Origin: Betaproteobacteria bacterium | GTDB taxonomy: Bacteria > Pseudomonadota > Gammaproteobacteria > Burkholderiales > Rhodocyclaceae | DNA length: 64,000 nucleotides | Direction: 5' to 3' | Assembly (NCBI GenBank): GCA_009777245.1 | Contig: WRMF01000010.1 | Location: 1 to 64,000 of the forward strand | The notes under the pieces: generated by a model | The model's database searches: none | What the model was told of the DNA's origin: nothing | What the model saw: the letters and a program-made list of their open reading frames with translations, nothing else | In this document: positions 8,901 through 19,309 of the stretch, piece by piece | Numbering within the stretch: the stretch's first letter is position 1 | How the letters are laid out: each line of letters starts with the position of its first letter | Made by a program: the position numbers and the translations under genes

Positions 8901-10745
8901 ATATCCTTCCGGATTGTCCAGGAAAGGCAGCACCCCGATTCCGCCTCTTGGCGTGGTGCTGCCTGTCGCCGGGCGACCGGGTCCTAAATCAACAGGGGTA
9001 GCGCCTGGCGCAAAATTCAAGAAGAATCCTTGGCCAGTATTCCCAACAACTTCATCATTGCCGATTGTGCTGACGAAACGTCCATGCCCCATACTGGGCG
9101 AGTTGATGGTGTCGTAGCCCAGGCGGATGACCAGACTGCTCATTTCGGCGCTGGGCTTGGTGGTGTCGTCCCTGTCTACCAGAAACGCGAAAGCCTCGGT
9201 CATTCCCACCTTTGCCGCCATGTTGCGGCTCCTGTGGTAGGAATACCAGTTCATGAAGTTGCGGATCTCCTCCCCGACCGTGCGCGGCCTTGGCCCTCCC
9301 TCTATTTCCACCAGTTCGCCGTCATCGCCGACATAGTGCGTTACCAGATGCAGCCGGGACTGCTCAGGGCCGTACAGATTCGTGCAAACAACCCCGCCCC
9401 ACTCGTTTGTCTCCGGCCTGCAATTTGCGGTAGCCATGTCTTGAGCGGTGCCGGTTGTTCTTGTCGCCTGCCTGTTATTCCCGCGATACTCGAAGTAAGC
9501 AACCAATCTGTCAGGAGTGTCTACACTGGCATCGTAGTACCCCTTGCCGGTCGAATCCCCGATCACGTGCCGTCCCGCATTGCAGGTGAGGTGTTGAGGC
9601 ATGGTAGCCGCACTGGTAGCCGCCGCGCTGCTGGGATAGGGCATCCAGGCCAGCGGCGTCCCGGCAGTAGTGCTTCCAAAAGTGCTTGAGCCATCCGTCC
9701 GGAAGTTGTAGCCTCCCGTGCGAATACACCAGGGGCGGCCATTGGGCGAATTGTGCAAGGAGACGTTGGCATAAGCTGTTGCGATATTGCTTAAGATACC
9801 AGCAGTGCTGGTTACGCCAGCGCTCCGATATGTAAGCCGACATTGTCCATTCGGATTGTCTACGCCCGTTCCGGGCGCCTCTGCTCTGCCGTGATAATCC
9901 CTTGACTCCTCCACATCGGGAAACACCGCCGGACAGGCGCGGGAATACACAATAGACCGATTAGCGGCGGCAGTGCGGTTAGCATACGAAGCGTCGCCGT
10001 GGTTTCTGAAGTGATCGCCGGCAGTTACTGCCCGGAAAGCCCAGTACTCGTAGTTTTCCGGGTTATCTTCTGGTCTTCCGTTGGGGGCGCTGTAATTCGG
10101 GTTGTCCCGCATGGAGTGAAACCCGGGCACATAATCATAGTAGATGGCGGCGCCAAGTAAATTGGGGGTCGCATTGTCGTCGGCGACAAAAGGCACAGTA
10201 GGCGCTGACGTGATGCCGACGCCAGCAGTCGCAAAGTTTTCCACCGCAGTGCTGGGCGCCGTATTAGGCATTATCATAGTGTTAATGGGAACATTACTGC
10301 TCCTTGACGGATACCCGCTTCGGCGAACGCTGGGGAATGCAGACAAGGTATCGCTGTTCGGCATGCGTCTCAGTTGCCCGTTCCTCCACTCTATGGGCGG
10401 CTGGTAGATCACCTTCGGGTTGTAGTAAACCGTGTTCCAAGCCACAGAGTACATGTTATACGAGGTCAGAGAGCTGGTAAACGTACCCGTCGACAATGTG
10501 ATGCCGCTGGGTATGCTGGTGTACGACGAGACGGCGGAATCCGGCATGTTTACCCGCAACATCGAACTGGAATCGTCATGGATGTAGACGAGGTTGGGCG
10601 CGACCAGAGTGCCCGCAGTAAGCGGGCGCTGGGCGATTTCGAAATCGGGCGTGGCCTGCGGCAGCGCAAGGCCGGGGAACAGGGCTACTGCCAGCCCAAG
10701 AATCGTCTTTTGCGGCAAAGACATACGGCGGAAAAAGCGGTTCAT
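5934..10745 (-). CDS. PilY1/PilC-family type IV pilus tip protein, copy A
   Basis: A 1603-residue exported protein. The start at 10745 has an excellent ribosome binding site (GAAGGAGTTGTC) and is preferred over the track start 21 bp upstream. A signal peptide occupies about 1-31. A von Willebrand A-like N-terminal half starts with the MIDAS-type 'DDSSSM' at 57-62 and contains 'FTILMTDGYD'. The C-terminal half is the PilY1 beta-propeller, with a calcium-loop sequence 'DLDGNGLMD' followed by 'AGDAQGNLWRFDL' near residue 1288. PilY1/PilC proteins sit at the tip of type IV pili and act in adhesion, pilus extension and surface sensing. No minor pilin genes (pilVWX, pilE) flank it; the gene is a stand-alone unit with its own leader and terminator. 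Its ends are nearly identical to copy B while the interior diverges. Confidence 0.9.
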   Translation of the reverse strand: MNRFFRRMSLPQKTILGLAVALFPGLALPQATPDFEIAQRPLTAGTLVAPNLVYIHDDSSSMLRVNMPDSAVSSYTSIPSGITLSTGTFTSSLTSYNMYSVAWNTVYYNPKVIYQPPIEWRNGQLRRMPNSDTLSAFPSVRRSGYPSRSSNVPINTMIMPNTAPSTAVENFATAGVGITSAPTVPFVADDNATPNLLGAAIYYDYVPGFHSMRDNPNYSAPNGRPEDNPENYEYWAFRAVTAGDHFRNHGDASYANRTAAANRSIVYSRACPAVFPDVEESRDYHGRAEAPGTGVDNPNGQCRLTYRSAGVTSTAGILSNIATAYANVSLHNSPNGRPWCIRTGGYNFRTDGSSTFGSTTAGTPLAWMPYPSSAAATSAATMPQHLTCNAGRHVIGDSTGKGYYDASVDTPDRLVAYFEYRGNNRQATRTTGTAQDMATANCRPETNEWGGVVCTNLYGPEQSRLHLVTHYVGDDGELVEIEGGPRPRTVGEEIRNFMNWYSYHRSRNMAAKVGMTEAFAFLVDRDDTTKPSAEMSSLVIRLGYDTINSPSMGHGRFVSTIGNDEVVGNTGQGFFLNFAPGATPVDLGPGRPATGSTTPRGGIGVLPFLDNPEGYPGGQDTRFVKRFYDWVLGLPAPSNTPLKSALVAAGEYYRTDRPWMDYPPMRTTDPGSGNANMSTCRRSFTILMTDGYDQLVPNSGCSAGQVGAHDCTPGPGIDGFQSYTPQTPFATTWRGLLGDWAMYYWKNDLKPGPDMLNDLARKSQPVPTYKKNEAWWQHMQTFTLGFGVQGTLSATELKSYLANPNVWNRSTGEWTGSPIAWHWTASANDNTKVDELFHAGLTGRGDFFDTTNAQEFADALREMLSAMGGTDGRSSFAGAGNKSSAVSENDLAYISGYSPDDWTGDLTAHSVCSEASIGQALYDRGFCISRRYYGMPLAGNVWSASERLTAQLGSPGGANSRRVITWSGGRGATFESVSGGGNNPVPNDVADYVKGIQDKEAANGGSFRDRGSLLGDSVNPMPYVLGNYRHNDYGYGGYECDNAGLFVPQPGGVASTRTEACTPAETSFLAAARVRAYRDRMRDFALNGRQELVFMAANAGMLHAFAGGNVNTQTGLLPGSELFAYVPGALLDQLVRLTEPGYAHQYYVDGTPWVSDIWLDGGWKSVLVGSTGRGKTSDQYAGQRGAVFALVVEDVGTSTIGPNDVLWEFTHPDLGAPVDIDPVIVAVPGSSGHRFAAVFGNGYNSETGRAGLFIVPLERGQGNNPGYSGFDFIPVQGGGDRNGLGSPYLLDLDGNGLMDLAYAGDAQGNLWRFDLRDNSVEKLLEARDSDDNPQSISAPPIIMCVGSMRDCDQGYQLVVGTGKYFEDGDVTNTQTQSIYGVRLDTNGRAVNSGGFPVRRSEMQVRVYDENSPDEDNFQEHEGDWSAMEAWKLDKSDSRNPNVDYTSQAGYVIDLTGTTDHPMGVALARAQGTVVVPQTREFFMPVTLPSGEACSSNVAGGVVEFNYEQGTWIKVSQFRRIENESNIWRDNALSGGEEGRDSKYVVSLIRESAGASGSQGASMIAYNRVDGARYGSGRHERLSNIAGRTVPSGRAGRLSWRQMR

Positions 10746-11245
10746 GACAACTCCTTCATGCGCCATTTAACATGGCTTTCGTTACAAATCGCCCGCATAC
10801 GAACAGGCATATTGCATTGTAGGTATCATGAATCTGTTTTTGTTCGATTATCAGACGAGCGGTAGTTTTTGGATGGTGAACGGTTACCTGATCAGACGAA
10901 CGGTTGTTTTTGGATGATGAGCGGTTAATCAAATTGTAAAAATTTGGCAGATACAGCACGATAACTACATATGCCTTTGTAAACAAAGGGAAAACCATTT
11001 CAGGCCATTGAAATCTACATCCGGCAAACCCTAGCCATGCGCAAAGTCAGAAAAATCATATATTATCAAATACTTACACAGGTAACGCGAAAACCATGCA
11101 CACGTCTTTGCAACAAAATTTGAATACTTGGTCTGCATACGTATAGACAAAACACATTCCATGCCCTGCAAGTACGCTGTTTCTTGCGACAAAATTCTCA
11201 ACCATTCAATATATGACCGCGCGTTACCGGAATGTCAAACTCCTC
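10746..11245 (-). promoter_or_regulatory. Conserved leader/promoter region of pilY1-A
   Basis: About 500 bp upstream of pilY1-A align in inverted orientation with 27855-28312 upstream of pilY1-B. The ~100 bp nearest the start codon are almost identical. Copy A carries two tandem versions of a ~41-bp segment (around 10853-10935) where copy B has one. Each contains a box ACCGTTCGTC or ACCGCTCGTC on the minus strand (10895-10904 and 10854-10863). A small in-frame ORF ending 'KAMLNGA' just before the ribosome binding site is conserved in both loci but may be coincidental. Confidence 0.65.
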
Positions 11246-11578
11246 CCGCCCGGGTACGCTACCTGAAAAGAGGGCTTGGCGACAAGGCAACATTGGGGTT
11301 AGCCCCCTTTTTAAAGGGCATTGTCAACTGTGCATTGGTGAAAATGGCACGCCGAGGCTTTACCGACAGTAGTTTTGCCGCCGTTATAATACGCGATGTC
11401 TTTCTTCGGAATGCTCATAATGTCCAAATCCTACATTTCCACTCCTTCCGCGCTGGCGTGCGGCGCTCCCGGCGGCGCAAACCGCTTGCAGTCTGCGCTC
11501 ACGTTCATGCGGTAGCCTTTTACCCACACTACTATACAAACCTGATTAATCATCTGCTAGGATGCTGTTTTTTCCACG
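11246..11578. other. Intergenic region upstream of panB
   Basis: It holds a short dispersed repeat around 11283-11320 (CATTGGGGTTAGCCCCCTTT), related in inverted orientation to sequences near 20080 and 62430. A TATAAT hexamer lies at 11385-11390 with only weak -35 candidates; it could be a panB promoter with a ~190-bp leader. The ORF track entry 11128-11607 has no protein-like character. Confidence 0.4.
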
Positions 11579-13250
<1,672 letters not shown>

Positions 13251-13349
13251 TTGTCGACTCTCAAAAGACAGTTGTAACAATCTATGATTTGACAGCGGGC
13301 GATTTGTCGCTACAATTCCCGCTCCTTACCACTTGCGATGGAATCAGCC

Positions 13350-13745
13350 ATGCAAAGAATCATGCTCAAATCCAAGCTCCACAGGGTTGCCACGACCCAT
13401 GCCGAGCTACATTATGAGGGTTCCTGCGCGATTGACGAGAACCTCCTGGAAGCCGCCGATATCCGGGAATACGAGCAAATTGACATCTGGAACATCAACA
13501 ATGGCGAACGCTTCACCACCTACGCCATTCGCGGCGAGCGCGGCTCCGGCACTATTTCGGTCAATGGCTCAGCAGCCCGCAAGGCATCCCCCGGCGATCT
13601 CCTGATTATCGCCAGCTTTGTCCACATGGACGATGCCGAGGCAGCGACTCATTCGCCCAAATTGGTCTACGTGGACGCGGAAAACCGCATTGCCCGCATC
13701 GGCCACAAGATTCCGATTCAGGCCGCAGAGCAAAAAGCGGCATAA
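13350..13745 (+). CDS. panD: Aspartate 1-decarboxylase
   Basis: A 131-residue pyruvoyl enzyme that makes beta-alanine from aspartate for PanC. The autocleavage site 'HYEGSCAID' places Gly24-Ser25 exactly as in E. coli when the ATG at 13350 is used; the track start at 13338 would add four residues. Active-site residues around 'KLHRV' and the central '[10 protein letters not shown]' are present. It lies 99 bp after panC, so it may share the operon or have its own promoter. With panB and panC the window encodes all of the pantothenate branch except ketopantoate reductase (panE or ilvC). Confidence 0.95.
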   Translation: MQRIMLKSKLHRVATTHAELHYEGSCAIDENLLEAADIREYEQIDIWNINNGERFTTYAIRGERGSGTISVNGSAARKASPGDLLIIASFVHMDDAEAATHSPKLVYVDAENRIARIGHKIPIQAAEQKAA

Positions 13746-13782
13746 GCGCGTTTTCCGCCACATCGCGCCAAAGCCCGCCCAA

Positions 13783-13800
13783 AAAGCCCGATCGGGCTTT
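13783..13800 (+). terminator. Possible terminator after panD
   Basis: AAAAGCCCGATCGGGCTTT forms a perfect short palindrome 38 bp past the panD stop. The T-tract is weak, so efficiency is uncertain. Confidence 0.5.
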
Positions 13801-13828
13801 GGTCATTTGTCTTGCTAACTTTTCCGCT

Positions 13829-14289
13829 TGTAGCTATTTCCGCAAACAACGAGACTACAAGGGTGCTAACCTCAATGCTGCAAACGCATCTCCTCTCCCA
13901 CAAGTGGGAGAGGGGAGAAAGGCGTTTGCGGTAGCTTCAATGTTGGGGTTCGCTACGCTTGCACCAACCTACCGCGCTGGAATACGAGAGGGCATATGGT
14001 CATTTCCGCAATTTTTGGAACAGGCCGTAGGGGCAGACCTGCGTGTCTGCCCAAATGCGGGCGAACACACAGGTTCGCCCCTACTCGCTCTCCCATTATC
14101 CCGACATTAGTTTTGTAGGTTGGTGTGAGCAACGCAAACCCCAACATAACAGCAGGATTTATAAGGCGTGGCGCAAACCTCAACATGCGGCAATTGTTTT
14201 TCCCCTCTCTCACTCGCGGCGTAGCCACGAGCGGGAGAAGGGGGCAAAGCGCGCCCACCAAAGTCTCTTTATTTACGGAAATTTATATA
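13829..14289. repeat. Composite MITE/intergenic repeat between panD and fliW
   Basis: The left end (GTAGCTATTTCCGCAAACAA..GAGAC) and right end (GTCTCTTTATTTACGGAAAT..TATA) are inverted copies of the dispersed MITE terminus. The interior contains 'CTCTCCCACAAGTGGGAGAG' and a GTAGGGGCAGACCTGCGTGT ... CGCCCCTAC block that recurs near 62480-62560. No coding sequence is credible here. Confidence 0.6.
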
Positions 14290-14409
14290 ACTTTTCCGCT
14301 TGCGGAGATTGCCGGATGCTCGTGGATAAAAAAATTCCATTTTTTATTTCCGCATGTAGTAGTATGCGAAGTGCCCTTTTCATTTAACCCTCATTTTCAG
14401 GAGCGCAAA

Positions 14410-14853
14410 ATGAAGTTCGATACCCATCTTTTTGGCGAAGTAGAAGTCAACCCTGAGCAAATCATTGAGTTTCCTCAAGGGCTTATCAGCTTTGAAAGCA
14501 ACAAGCGTTTTATGCTGATCCACGAGGCCGAGCCTGGTGAAAACCCGGTGAGCTACACCTTGCAGTCTTTGGATGACAGGACTCTGGCTCTCCAGATCAT
14601 TGATCCGGCTGCGCTTGGTCTTGTCTATGAGCTGGAGCTTTCCGACGCGGAAGCGCAACTCATCAAGCTGGACAAGCCGGAAGACGCCGCCGTGCTGTTT
14701 GTTATCTTCAAGCAGGACGACGGCTCGACGCCCAACCTTGGCGCAAATCTTCGCGCGCCCCTGGTGCTGAATGCCGAAAAGCGCCTGGGTCTGCAAAAAC
14801 TGATGATCACCAAGCCTAACGCCCCGCTTTCCAATTTGAGCAACGCCGCTTGA
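14410..14853 (+). CDS. fliW: Flagellar assembly factor FliW
   Basis: 147 residues. FliW binds flagellin and CsrA, linking cytoplasmic flagellin level to CsrA control of flagellin mRNA. The family features are clear: 'FGEVEVNPEQIIEFPQGL' at the N-terminus, a central 'YTLQSLDD', and 'NLRAPLVLNAEKRLGLQ' at the C-terminus. The ATG at 14410 is preceded by AGGAGCG; the track start at 14125 lies in repeat DNA. It stands alone, with neither csrA nor flagellin in the window. A strong hairpin follows. Confidence 0.92.
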   Translation: MKFDTHLFGEVEVNPEQIIEFPQGLISFESNKRFMLIHEAEPGENPVSYTLQSLDDRTLALQIIDPAALGLVYELELSDAEAQLIKLDKPEDAAVLFVIFKQDDGSTPNLGANLRAPLVLNAEKRLGLQKLMITKPNAPLSNLSNAA

Positions 14854-14869
14854 CGCTTCTTCGATACTT

Positions 14870-14898
14870 CCGCGCCTTCTGTACAACAGAAGGCGCGG
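14870..14898 (+). terminator. Strong hairpin after fliW
   Basis: A 13-bp perfect stem, CCGCGCCTTCTGT / ACAGAAGGCGCGG, with a 3-nt loop 17 bp past the fliW stop. There is no long T-tract, so it may be an mRNA-stabilising or weak intrinsic terminator. Confidence 0.65.
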
Positions 14899-15088
14899 AT
14901 TTCTGCATCATTCTGCATCATTCATCGGCGCGTTTGCCACACATGTCCCCGCATTCGCGGGGATTGTTTTATGGGGATGAAGGGGACGGAAATCCCCCCG
15001 ACCACACGATCAAGCGAAAAACGCCGCAAGCCGGTAAACTTGCGACTTTTGCCGGTAGACTTCCTGTCTTTTCGCTACGTTCCATTTC

Positions 15089-17044
15089 ATGAGCTACACC
15101 GCCGAATCCATAGCCGTTCTAAAAGGGCTGGAGCCTGTGCGGCATCGTCCGGGGATGTATACCCGTACTGACTGCCCGCTGCATATCATCCAGGAAATCA
15201 TTGATAACGCCGCTGACGAGGCTCTGGCGGGCTTTTGCCGACATATCCTCGTCACCCTGCACCTTGACCATTCGGTCACGGTTCTTGACGATGGGCGCGG
15301 AATTCCGGTGGAAATCCATCCGGTAGAAGGTCTGCCCACGGTGGAAGTGGTGTTTACGCACCTGCACGCCGGCGGTAAATTCAACAAGAATGAAAGCGAT
15401 TCAGCCTACCGTTTTTCCGGCGGTCTGCACGGGGTTGGAGTTTCCGCGACCAATGCCTTGTCTACCCGGATGGAAGTGGAAGTAGCCCGCAATGGCCTAC
15501 GCTATCGAATCGCCTTTGCAGACGGACAGGTAATCGAGCCTTTGCAGCAGGTTGGCGAGGCCGCCGCAAAAAAGCGCGGAACCCGCGTTCGCGCCTGGCC
15601 TGACCCTCGTTTTTTCGATAGTCCGGTTATTCCCTTATCCGATCTTGAGCGAATCTTGAGGAGCAAGGCCGTGCTCCTGCCCGGCCTTAAGGTTTCTCTG
15701 GTCGTCGAGGCGGACGAGAGCCGGAATCGCGCCTGGCTCTATGAAGCCGGGATGCGGCAATATCTTGCCGCGCAACTGGAGAATGACCCGATAGCCCCGA
15801 TTTTTACCGCTGAAAATTACGTGCCGCCCGACGATGATAGCTTTCCGGCGGCTTCCGGCGCGGCATGGGCGATTTGCTGGACTGCCGAAGGCTTTTGCAC
15901 ACGCGAATCTTACGTAAACCTGATTCCCACTTCGGCGGGGGGCACGCATGAAGCGGGGCTGCGGCAAGCGGCGCTGGATGCCGTCAAGAGCTTTTCCGAA
16001 CACCACGCCCTTCTGCCCAAGGGCGTCAAACTGGCGGCGGAAGACGTGTTTAGCCACCTTAATTTCATCCTTTCCGTCCGTATGCTTGATCCTTCCTTTC
16101 AGGGACAAACCAAGGAGCGGCTGAATTCCCGCGACGCCCTTCCCCTCGTTGTTCGCATGTTGCGCGATCCGCTTGAGCTTTGGTTGAACGAGCACCCGGA
16201 AGAAGCCAGAAAAATCGCCGAGCTTGCGGTTCGCGCCGCCCAGGCCAGAAATCGCGCCGCCCAGAAAGTAGAGAAGAAAAAGCAGTCCGGGATCGCCATC
16301 CTGCCGGGAAAACTCTCCGACTGCCAATCCGAGGACACCTTGAGGAACGAACTTTTTTTGGTGGAAGGCGATTCTGCCGGAGGTTCCGCCAAATCCGGGC
16401 GCGACAAGGAAATCCAGGCCATTCTGCCCCTGCGCGGCAAGGTGTTGAACACTTGGGAGATTGACGCAGGCAGTCTTTTTGCCAACCGCGAAGTGCACGA
16501 CATTGCCGTTGCCTTGAGCATTGATCCGCACAAACCGGATGCCGCTGACGGCGTACTGGACAATTTGCGTTACGGCAAGGTGATTATCATGACCGATGCC
16601 GATGTGGACGGCTCGCACATAAGGGTTTTACTCGCTACGCTTTTCTATCGGCATTTTCCCAAGCTGGTCGAAAAAGGGCATCTCTATTTTGCCCAGCCGC
16701 CGCTTTATCGTCTGGATGTGCCGGGTCAAGGCAAGCAGCGTCCGCCGCGCAAAATCTACGCGCTTGATGAACGGGAGCGGGATGCCGCGCTGGACAAATT
16801 GAAACTTGAAAAAATAAAGCCGGAGAGCGTTGCTATTTCCCGCTTCAAGGGTCTGGGCGAGATGAACCCGGAACAACTTTGGGAAACCACGATGTGTCCT
16901 GATACCCGCCGCCTGCTGCGAGTTCGCCTGCCGGAGCCAAAAGACGCAACCCCGGTCATGAACATGCTGATGGGCAAGAACGAAGCGGCGGGACGCCGCG
17001 CCTGGATGGAAACAAACGGCGCGTTGGTAGGGGCGGAAGGTTAG
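15089..17044 (+). CDS. parE: DNA topoisomerase IV subunit B
   Basis: 651 residues. This is the ATPase subunit of the type IIA topoisomerase that decatenates daughter chromosomes. The GHKL ATP site is present ('EIIDNAADEALAG', 'DDGRGIPVE', 'GGLHGVGVSATNAL'), as is the Toprim region ('LVEGDSAGGSAKSGRD', 'MTDADVDGSHI'). Length and the opening 'SIAVLKGLEPVRHRPGMYT' favour ParE over GyrB. Its usual partner parC is not in the window; the next gene is an ABC binding protein 74 bp downstream. Confidence 0.94.
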   Translation: MSYTAESIAVLKGLEPVRHRPGMYTRTDCPLHIIQEIIDNAADEALAGFCRHILVTLHLDHSVTVLDDGRGIPVEIHPVEGLPTVEVVFTHLHAGGKFNKNESDSAYRFSGGLHGVGVSATNALSTRMEVEVARNGLRYRIAFADGQVIEPLQQVGEAAAKKRGTRVRAWPDPRFFDSPVIPLSDLERILRSKAVLLPGLKVSLVVEADESRNRAWLYEAGMRQYLAAQLENDPIAPIFTAENYVPPDDDSFPAASGAAWAICWTAEGFCTRESYVNLIPTSAGGTHEAGLRQAALDAVKSFSEHHALLPKGVKLAAEDVFSHLNFILSVRMLDPSFQGQTKERLNSRDALPLVVRMLRDPLELWLNEHPEEARKIAELAVRAAQARNRAAQKVEKKKQSGIAILPGKLSDCQSEDTLRNELFLVEGDSAGGSAKSGRDKEIQAILPLRGKVLNTWEIDAGSLFANREVHDIAVALSIDPHKPDAADGVLDNLRYGKVIIMTDADVDGSHIRVLLATLFYRHFPKLVEKGHLYFAQPPLYRLDVPGQGKQRPPRKIYALDERERDAALDKLKLEKIKPESVAISRFKGLGEMNPEQLWETTMCPDTRRLLRVRLPEPKDATPVMNMLMGKNEAAGRRAWMETNGALVGAEG

Positions 17045-17118
17045 GGCGGCATAATGAGGGCGGGTCGTATACAATTTTGCCCTGACCAGCTAACCTGAAA
17101 AATAGCTCAATAATTTCC

Positions 17119-19287
17119 ATGCCGTCCAGATTTTTTATCCTCCTGCCCGCAGTTTTCCTGCTTTCCGCTTGCGGGGATACGCCCTTGAACGATCCTTATC
17201 CGCTTGCCGAAGCTGGGGATAACATTCTCTACACCGCGTTTACCGAGCGCCCCCGTCGACTTGATCCGGCTCAATCCTATACCGAAGATGAATACACTTT
17301 CATAACCCAGATTTATGAGCCGCCCCTGCAATACCATTATCTGAAGCGGCCTTACATCCTGATTCCGGCAACAGTGGAAAAAGTGCCGGAGCCGGAATAC
17401 TTCGACGCTCGCGGACGCCGCTTGTCGGCAAGCGCCAGGGATGTAGCCGGAAGCGTCTATGAATTGCGCGTAAAGCCCGGTCGTTACTTTCAGCCGCATC
17501 CGGCTTTCGCGCTTGATGAAGCGGGAGAGTCTCTCTATCTGGGTCTGACCAGAAAAGATTTGGCGGACAAGTACGGCATTCCCGATTTTCCCATTAGCGA
17601 CTTGCAGGAAAATTCAAAAGAGCTGACCGCCGCCGACTACATCTACCAGATCAAGCGTCTGGCGCATCCGCGCCTGCATTCGCCCATTTTCGGCATGATG
17701 GCGGAGAAAATCGTCGGACTGAAAGAGCTGGGCGAACAGCTTTCCGCCGCCAATCTGGAAAGGCCGGGGGAATGGCTTGATCTCGATGAATTTACGCTAT
17801 CCGGCGTTGAAGAGGTGGATCGCTACACGTTTCGCATTCATCTGATTGGGCGTTATCCTCAATTCGTTTATTGGTTATCCATGCCATTTTTTTCTCCCTT
17901 GCCGCGTGAGGTAGACCGCTTTTTCGGGCAGTCCGGCATGGCGGAAAAAAACCTGACTCTCGATTGGTGGCCGGTGGGAAGCGGACCATACATGCTGACG
18001 GAAAACGATCCCAACCGACGCATGGTCCTGGAGCGGAATCCGAACTTTCGGGGAGAAACCTATCCTTGCGAAGGCGAAGCGGAGGATCAGGAAAACGGTT
18101 TGCTTGCCGATTGCGGGCAACCGCTGCCCTTGATCGAGCGCGCGGTTTTCACCAGGGAAAAGGAATCCATCCCTTACTGGAGCAAGTTTCTGCAAGGCTA
18201 TTACGATGCTTCTGGCATCGCTTCCGATAATTTCGATCAGGCGGTCAAAATCCAGATCAGCGGCGAATCCAACTTGAGCGAGGATATGCAGGAGAAGGGA
18301 ATCCGGCTTTTGACTTCCGTTCGTCCCTCGGTTTTTTATCTCGGCTTCAACATGCTGGATTCCGTTGTGGGCGGGAGAAGCGAGGAGGCTGCCAAGCTGC
18401 GCCGCGCTATTTCCATTGCGATTGATCAGGAAGAATTCATTTCCATCTTCATGAATGGACGGGGCTTGCCCGCCATGCACCCGGTGCCGCCGGGCATTTT
18501 CGGATTTGAGGAAGGCAAGGCGGGCATCAATCCTTATGTCTATGATTGGGACGAAGAACTTGGCAAGGCGCGGCGAAAGAACGAGGCGGAAGCGAGGCGT
18601 CTGCTGGCTGAAGCGGGCTGGCCGAACGGGCGTCATCACAAGACCGGAGAGCCTTTGGTGCTTTATCTCGACACGACGGCAGGCGGCATGGGCGAAAAAA
18701 CCCGGCTTGACTGGTTTGTGCGCCAATTCGGGAAAATCGGGGCGCAGCTTGTGGTGCGCGCCACCGACTTCAACCGCCTGCAAGACCGGCTTGCAAAGGG
18801 CACGACGCAGCTTTATTTTCTCGGCTGGAATGCCGATTACCCCGACCCGGAAAACTTTTTTTTCCTGCTCTCCAGTCAGGAAGGCAAGGCGCAGCATGGC
18901 GGGGTGAACTCTTCCAATTATGCCAATCCGGAGTTTGACCGTTTGTTCGAGCGGATGAAACTAATGGACAACACGCCGGAGAGGCTGGCTCTGATCCGGC
19001 AAATGAACCTTATCCTGCAACATGACGCGCCCTGGGTGTTCTCGTTTTACCCGAAGACCTACATGCTGACCCATGCCTGGCTTTACAACAGGAAGCCTAG
19101 CAGCATTGCCAACAACGGCCTCAAATACCAACGTCTGGACATTGATCTTCGCGCAGATTCGCGCCATGCCTGGAATACGCCGGATTATCGGCCCCTGATT
19201 CTGATTGTTTTGCTCCTGGCCTGCCTTGTCTGGCCTGCTATCCGTCTTTACCGGAAGCGGGAGAGAAAAACAGCATGGCGAGGATAA
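17119..19287 (+). CDS. ABC transporter substrate-binding lipoprotein, family 5 (peptide/OppA type)
   Basis: 722 residues. A lipobox 'FLLSACGD' puts the acylated Cys at 18. The body matches the SBP_bac_5 fold used for oligopeptides ('RRLDPAQSYTEDEY', 'AADYIYQIKRL', 'VGSGPYMLTENDPNRRMVLE', 'GWNADYPDPENFFFLL'). Unusually, the C-terminus adds a hydrophobic helix (about 694-712) and a basic tail, so the protein may be anchored at both ends. Permease and ATPase genes would normally follow; here the next gene is on the other strand and overlapping permease sequence is not seen. Substrate cannot be assigned. Confidence 0.85.
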   Translation: MPSRFFILLPAVFLLSACGDTPLNDPYPLAEAGDNILYTAFTERPRRLDPAQSYTEDEYTFITQIYEPPLQYHYLKRPYILIPATVEKVPEPEYFDARGRRLSASARDVAGSVYELRVKPGRYFQPHPAFALDEAGESLYLGLTRKDLADKYGIPDFPISDLQENSKELTAADYIYQIKRLAHPRLHSPIFGMMAEKIVGLKELGEQLSAANLERPGEWLDLDEFTLSGVEEVDRYTFRIHLIGRYPQFVYWLSMPFFSPLPREVDRFFGQSGMAEKNLTLDWWPVGSGPYMLTENDPNRRMVLERNPNFRGETYPCEGEAEDQENGLLADCGQPLPLIERAVFTREKESIPYWSKFLQGYYDASGIASDNFDQAVKIQISGESNLSEDMQEKGIRLLTSVRPSVFYLGFNMLDSVVGGRSEEAAKLRRAISIAIDQEEFISIFMNGRGLPAMHPVPPGIFGFEEGKAGINPYVYDWDEELGKARRKNEAEARRLLAEAGWPNGRHHKTGEPLVLYLDTTAGGMGEKTRLDWFVRQFGKIGAQLVVRATDFNRLQDRLAKGTTQLYFLGWNADYPDPENFFFLLSSQEGKAQHGGVNSSNYANPEFDRLFERMKLMDNTPERLALIRQMNLILQHDAPWVFSFYPKTYMLTHAWLYNRKPSSIANNGLKYQRLDIDLRADSRHAWNTPDYRPLILIVLLLACLVWPAIRLYRKRERKTAWRG

Positions 19288-19309
19288 TTCCGCGCATGGG
19301 CGACCTTGC

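Noticed and set aside
13829-14289. Possible CRISPR-like or structured RNA locus from the GTAGGGGCAGACC blocks
   Set aside because: Blocks occur singly, with no regular spacer-repeat periodicity and no cas genes in the window; they fit dispersed intergenic repeats.
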